The notes beneath the pieces were generated by a model. The model saw only the letters and a program-made list of their open reading frames with translations. It had not been told where the DNA came from and did no database searches. This document shows positions 6,524 to 8,259 of a stretch of 8,259 nt of DNA, piece by piece. This DNA comes from Methylophilaceae bacterium UBA5127 (GTDB lineage Bacteria; Pseudomonadota; Gammaproteobacteria; Burkholderiales; Methylophilaceae). How positions within the stretch are numbered: the stretch's first letter is position 1; each line of letters opens with the position of its first letter. The DNA is taken from positions 61,571 through 69,829 of the forward strand of contig DHYP01000015.1 of assembly GCA_002414145.1 (NCBI GenBank), given 5' to 3'. The position numbers were made by a program, and so were the translations under genes.

Positions 6524-6964
6524 CTATTTTTTGGCCGAAGGTGTTTTCTCGGTCATTAAATAAGCAATAAAGTTAGCTTTTTCAGCAGCTGTACAGTCTG
6601 TACCCAAAATATCATTGCAGTGTTCAACAAACTTATCTTCTACTTTTTCGATATCGGTAAAGCGGTGCTCGTTAACAGAAGGCGATAGCGGGCGAATTGC
6701 TTTACCAGTAATGATGTGCTTGCCTTCGTCTGCTGGGTTTGTGGTGTGGCAAGATGCGCAGGCAATCTCTTTGCCCTTAACATTAAATTTACGGTTAAAG
6801 AACAGTTTGCCGTCAGCGACAGAAGGTGCTTTGAATTCTGGATTAATTTGATGTGCGATATTCGTAAATTTAAGTGCTAATTTTTCGGCGTTGGTGACGT
6901 CGGCATTTGCAGCAAAAGACGCAATGCCAAATACAGTTAAAAGGATAAGGCTATTGTATTTCAT
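6524..6964 (-). CDS. Secreted monohaem cytochrome c, SHP-like (DUF1924)
   Basis: The 146-residue product has a signal peptide (hydrophobic core about 5-18, likely cut after ANA at 21) and one haem-attachment motif CASCH at 69-73, so it should be a periplasmic c-type cytochrome. The sequence after the motif (HTTNPADEGKH, TGKAIRPLSPSVN, RFTD, HCNDILGTDC) matches the DUF1924 family. That family includes sphaeroides haem protein (SHP), an unusual cytochrome c that binds oxygen and nitric oxide using a displaceable Asn ligand. C116 and C124 probably form the SHP disulfide, and N117 or N98 could be the Asn ligand. AGGAG (6972-6976) sits seven bases before the ATG and fixes the start. The gene leads a two-gene operon with the membrane cytochrome b. 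SHP genes elsewhere often also sit beside a diheme cytochrome c, which is absent here. Confidence 0.87.
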   Translation of the reverse strand: MKYNSLILLTVFGIASFAANADVTNAEKLALKFTNIAHQINPEFKAPSVADGKLFFNRKFNVKGKEIACASCHTTNPADEGKHIITGKAIRPLSPSVNEHRFTDIEKVEDKFVEHCNDILGTDCTAAEKANFIAYLMTEKTPSAKK

Positions 6965-7231
6965 TATTTCTCTCCTAGTGTTAAATAAAGTTGCTTCAGT
7001 TAAATAGTAGAACTTTATCAGTATCTGCTATTGATTTGAAGCAAACATTTATAATTCAACTTGATTTTAACTGGAGAGTGTTAAGAATTTATTGCTAGTT
7101 TGTAAGCGGTTTGTGTTTTTACGGCCGGTGAAGCAATTAAACCCATATTTACATGACCTTGTGCGCAGATTGAGTTAAACTCTCACCTCGTTGTAAATTA
7201 AACGTTTTTTAGTGATTTTTTGGTTATTATC
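6965..7231. other. Divergent intergenic region between cytochrome c gene and mnmG
   Basis: This 267-bp AT-rich spacer carries outward promoters for the cytochrome operon (left) and mnmG (right). I find no DnaA box in it, so despite lying next to mnmG, as oriC does in E. coli, it is a poor origin candidate. It contains a 5-bp inverted repeat GAGTT-A-AACTC (7172-7182) that overlaps the possible mnmG -35 element. I could not place a convincing promoter for the cytochrome genes and see no clear FNR-type site (TTGAT-N4-ATCAA). No small gene is supported. Confidence 0.6.
7170..7199 (+). promoter_or_regulatory. Possible promoter for mnmG
   Basis: TTGAGT (7170-7175) is followed after 18 bp by TAAATT (7194-7199), each at least partly like the sigma-70 hexamers. 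It would start transcription about 25 nt before the mnmG ATG. The match is modest and no better alternative is visible. A small inverted repeat overlapping the -35 element could be an operator. Confidence 0.3.
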
Positions 7232-8259
7232 ATGAATTTTCCAGATGTTTTTGATGTGATTGTAGTGGGTGGCGGCCATGCGGGAACAGAGGCTGCGCTA
7301 GCGGCTGCACGCATGGGGCAAAAGACTTTATTGCTTACCCACAATATCGAGACGCTTGGGCAAATGTCGTGCAATCCGAGTATCGGCGGCATCGGAAAGG
7401 GGCATTTGGTTAAGGAGGTCGACGCGCTGGGGGGCGCGATGGCGCAGGCCACCGACGAAGGCGGCATCCAGTTTCGCATCCTCAATTCCTCCAAAGGCCC
7501 TGCCGTGCGCGCAACGCGTGCGCAAGCAGACAGGATTCTTTACAAAGCCGCTATTCGCCGCCGTTTGGAGAACCAGCCGAATTTGTGGCTGTTTCAGCAA
7601 GCGGTGGATGACATCATTTTAGAGGGTGACCGCGCAACAGGCGTGGTGACGCAAATCGGCCTGCGCTTTCAATCCAAAGCCGTGGTGCTTACCGCAGGTA
7701 CGTTTTTGGGCGGCTTGGTGCATGTGGGTTTACAACATTACCATGCCGGTCGTGCCGGCGATCCACCAGCGATTAGTTTGGCGGCGCGTCTGCGCGAAAT
7801 CGGGCTGCCTGCAGGGCGCCTGAAAACTGGCACGCCGCCACGCATTGATGGTCGTACGATTGACTATTCTTTCATGACCGAGCAACCGGGCGATACGCCG
7901 GTGCCAGTGTTCTCGTTTTTGGGTAATGCTGCGCAGCATCCGTCACAATTGCCGTGCTGGATCACGCATACCAACGCGCGTACGCACGAGATTATCCGCT
8001 CAGGTTTGGATCGTTCGCCCATGTACACTGGGGTGATTGAGGGCGTGGGGCCGCGCTATTGCCCTAGTGTGGAAGACAAAATTCATCGGTTTGCCGATAA
8101 AGAATCGCACCAGATTTTCCTTGAGCCAGAAGGCCTGAACACGCACGAGATTTATCCTAACGGCATTTCTACTAGTCTGCCGTTTGATATTCAATTAGCG
8201 CTGGTGCGCTCTATGAGAGGCTTGGAAAACGCGCATATTCTGCGTCCGGGCTATGCGAT
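7232..8259 (+). CDS. mnmG: tRNA uridine-5-carboxymethylaminomethyl modification enzyme MnmG (C-terminus cut by window edge)
   Basis: MnmG (GidA) is the FAD- and NADH-using partner of MnmE in wobble-uridine modification. The window holds 342 residues plus two bases of a gene usually about 630 codons long. The FAD-binding motif GGGHAGTEA lies at 13-21. The catalytic Cys residues are C47 ([15 protein letters not shown]) and C277 within the family signature [11 protein letters not shown] (273-283), at the same numbers as in E. coli. The ATG at 7232 gives the normal short N-terminus; no clear ribosome-binding site precedes it. Base use is unlike its neighbours: in the stretches I counted GC runs mostly from about 45 to 68%, against roughly 40-45% in samples elsewhere, and codons end in G or C far more often, mainly after about codon 40. 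This suggests replacement by a GC-richer donor copy, or a chimeric assembly. The identification is certain. Confidence 0.97.
   Translation, partial: MNFPDVFDVIVVGGGHAGTEAALAAARMGQKTLLLTHNIETLGQMSCNPSIGGIGKGHLVKEVDALGGAMAQATDEGGIQFRILNSSKGPAVRATRAQADRILYKAAIRRRLENQPNLWLFQQAVDDIILEGDRATGVVTQIGLRFQSKAVVLTAGTFLGGLVHVGLQHYHAGRAGDPPAISLAARLREIGLPAGRLKTGTPPRIDGRTIDYSFMTEQPGDTPVPVFSFLGNAAQHPSQLPCWITHTNARTHEIIRSGLDRSPMYTGVIEGVGPRYCPSVEDKIHRFADKESHQIFLEPEGLNTHEIYPNGISTSLPFDIQLALVRSMRGLENAHILRPGYA

Noticed and set aside
6615..6851. Plus-strand open frame inside the cytochrome c gene
   Set aside because: Opposite to a clear signal peptide and CASCH cytochrome; no features of its own.
6965..7231. Second origin candidate upstream of mnmG, as in E. 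coli
   Set aside because: AT-rich, but no DnaA box or near match was found on either strand.
7198..8194. Several open frames on both strands inside mnmG
   Set aside because: They overlap an unmistakable mnmG and result from its higher GC; the products have no recognisable features.

Overview
The window looks like the replication-origin neighbourhood of a low-GC betaproteobacterium. The family Methylophilaceae is my best guess, from protein style and gene order; no marker here proves it. The core is the classic origin cluster dnaA <- [oriC] -> rpmH-rnpA-yidD-yidC-mnmE, followed after an insertion by mnmG. Both dnaA (left edge) and mnmG (right edge) are cut by the window.

Layout. Positions 1-1311 hold dnaA on the minus strand, lacking only its last residues. 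Positions 1312-1584 are an AT-rich intergenic region with one perfect DnaA box and a consensus-like promoter for rpmH; this is the candidate oriC. Positions 1585-5336 are a tightly packed plus-strand operon: ribosomal protein L34, RNase P protein, the membrane-insertion factors YidD and YidC, and the tRNA-modifying GTPase MnmE. A strong two-way terminator follows (5335-5369). Positions 5383-6964 are a minus-strand block: a small DUF2853-like protein, then a two-gene unit encoding a secreted SHP-like (DUF1924) cytochrome c and a four-helix membrane cytochrome b. A perfect parS centromere site (5909-5930) lies between DUF2853 and the cytochromes. From 7232 to the right edge runs mnmG on the plus strand.

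How it fits together. DnaA and its box start replication, and parS is where ParB would load to segregate the new origins. The operon supplies housekeeping RNA and membrane biogenesis functions. MnmE and MnmG form one complex that modifies the wobble uridine of tRNAs, but their genes are split here by the minus-strand block. If oriC lies at about 1450, that block is transcribed head-on to the fork. The cytochrome pair probably forms a small electron-transfer or oxygen/nitric-oxide-reactive unit at the inner membrane.

Points most worth a second look: the parS site; the SHP-cytochrome b pair without the expected diheme cytochrome c; a 12-bp terminator-like hairpin inside the start of rnpA; a jump to much higher GC in mnmG; an Asp-to-His change in the DNA-reading loop of DnaA; and an Arg in place of a usually conserved Pro in YidC.
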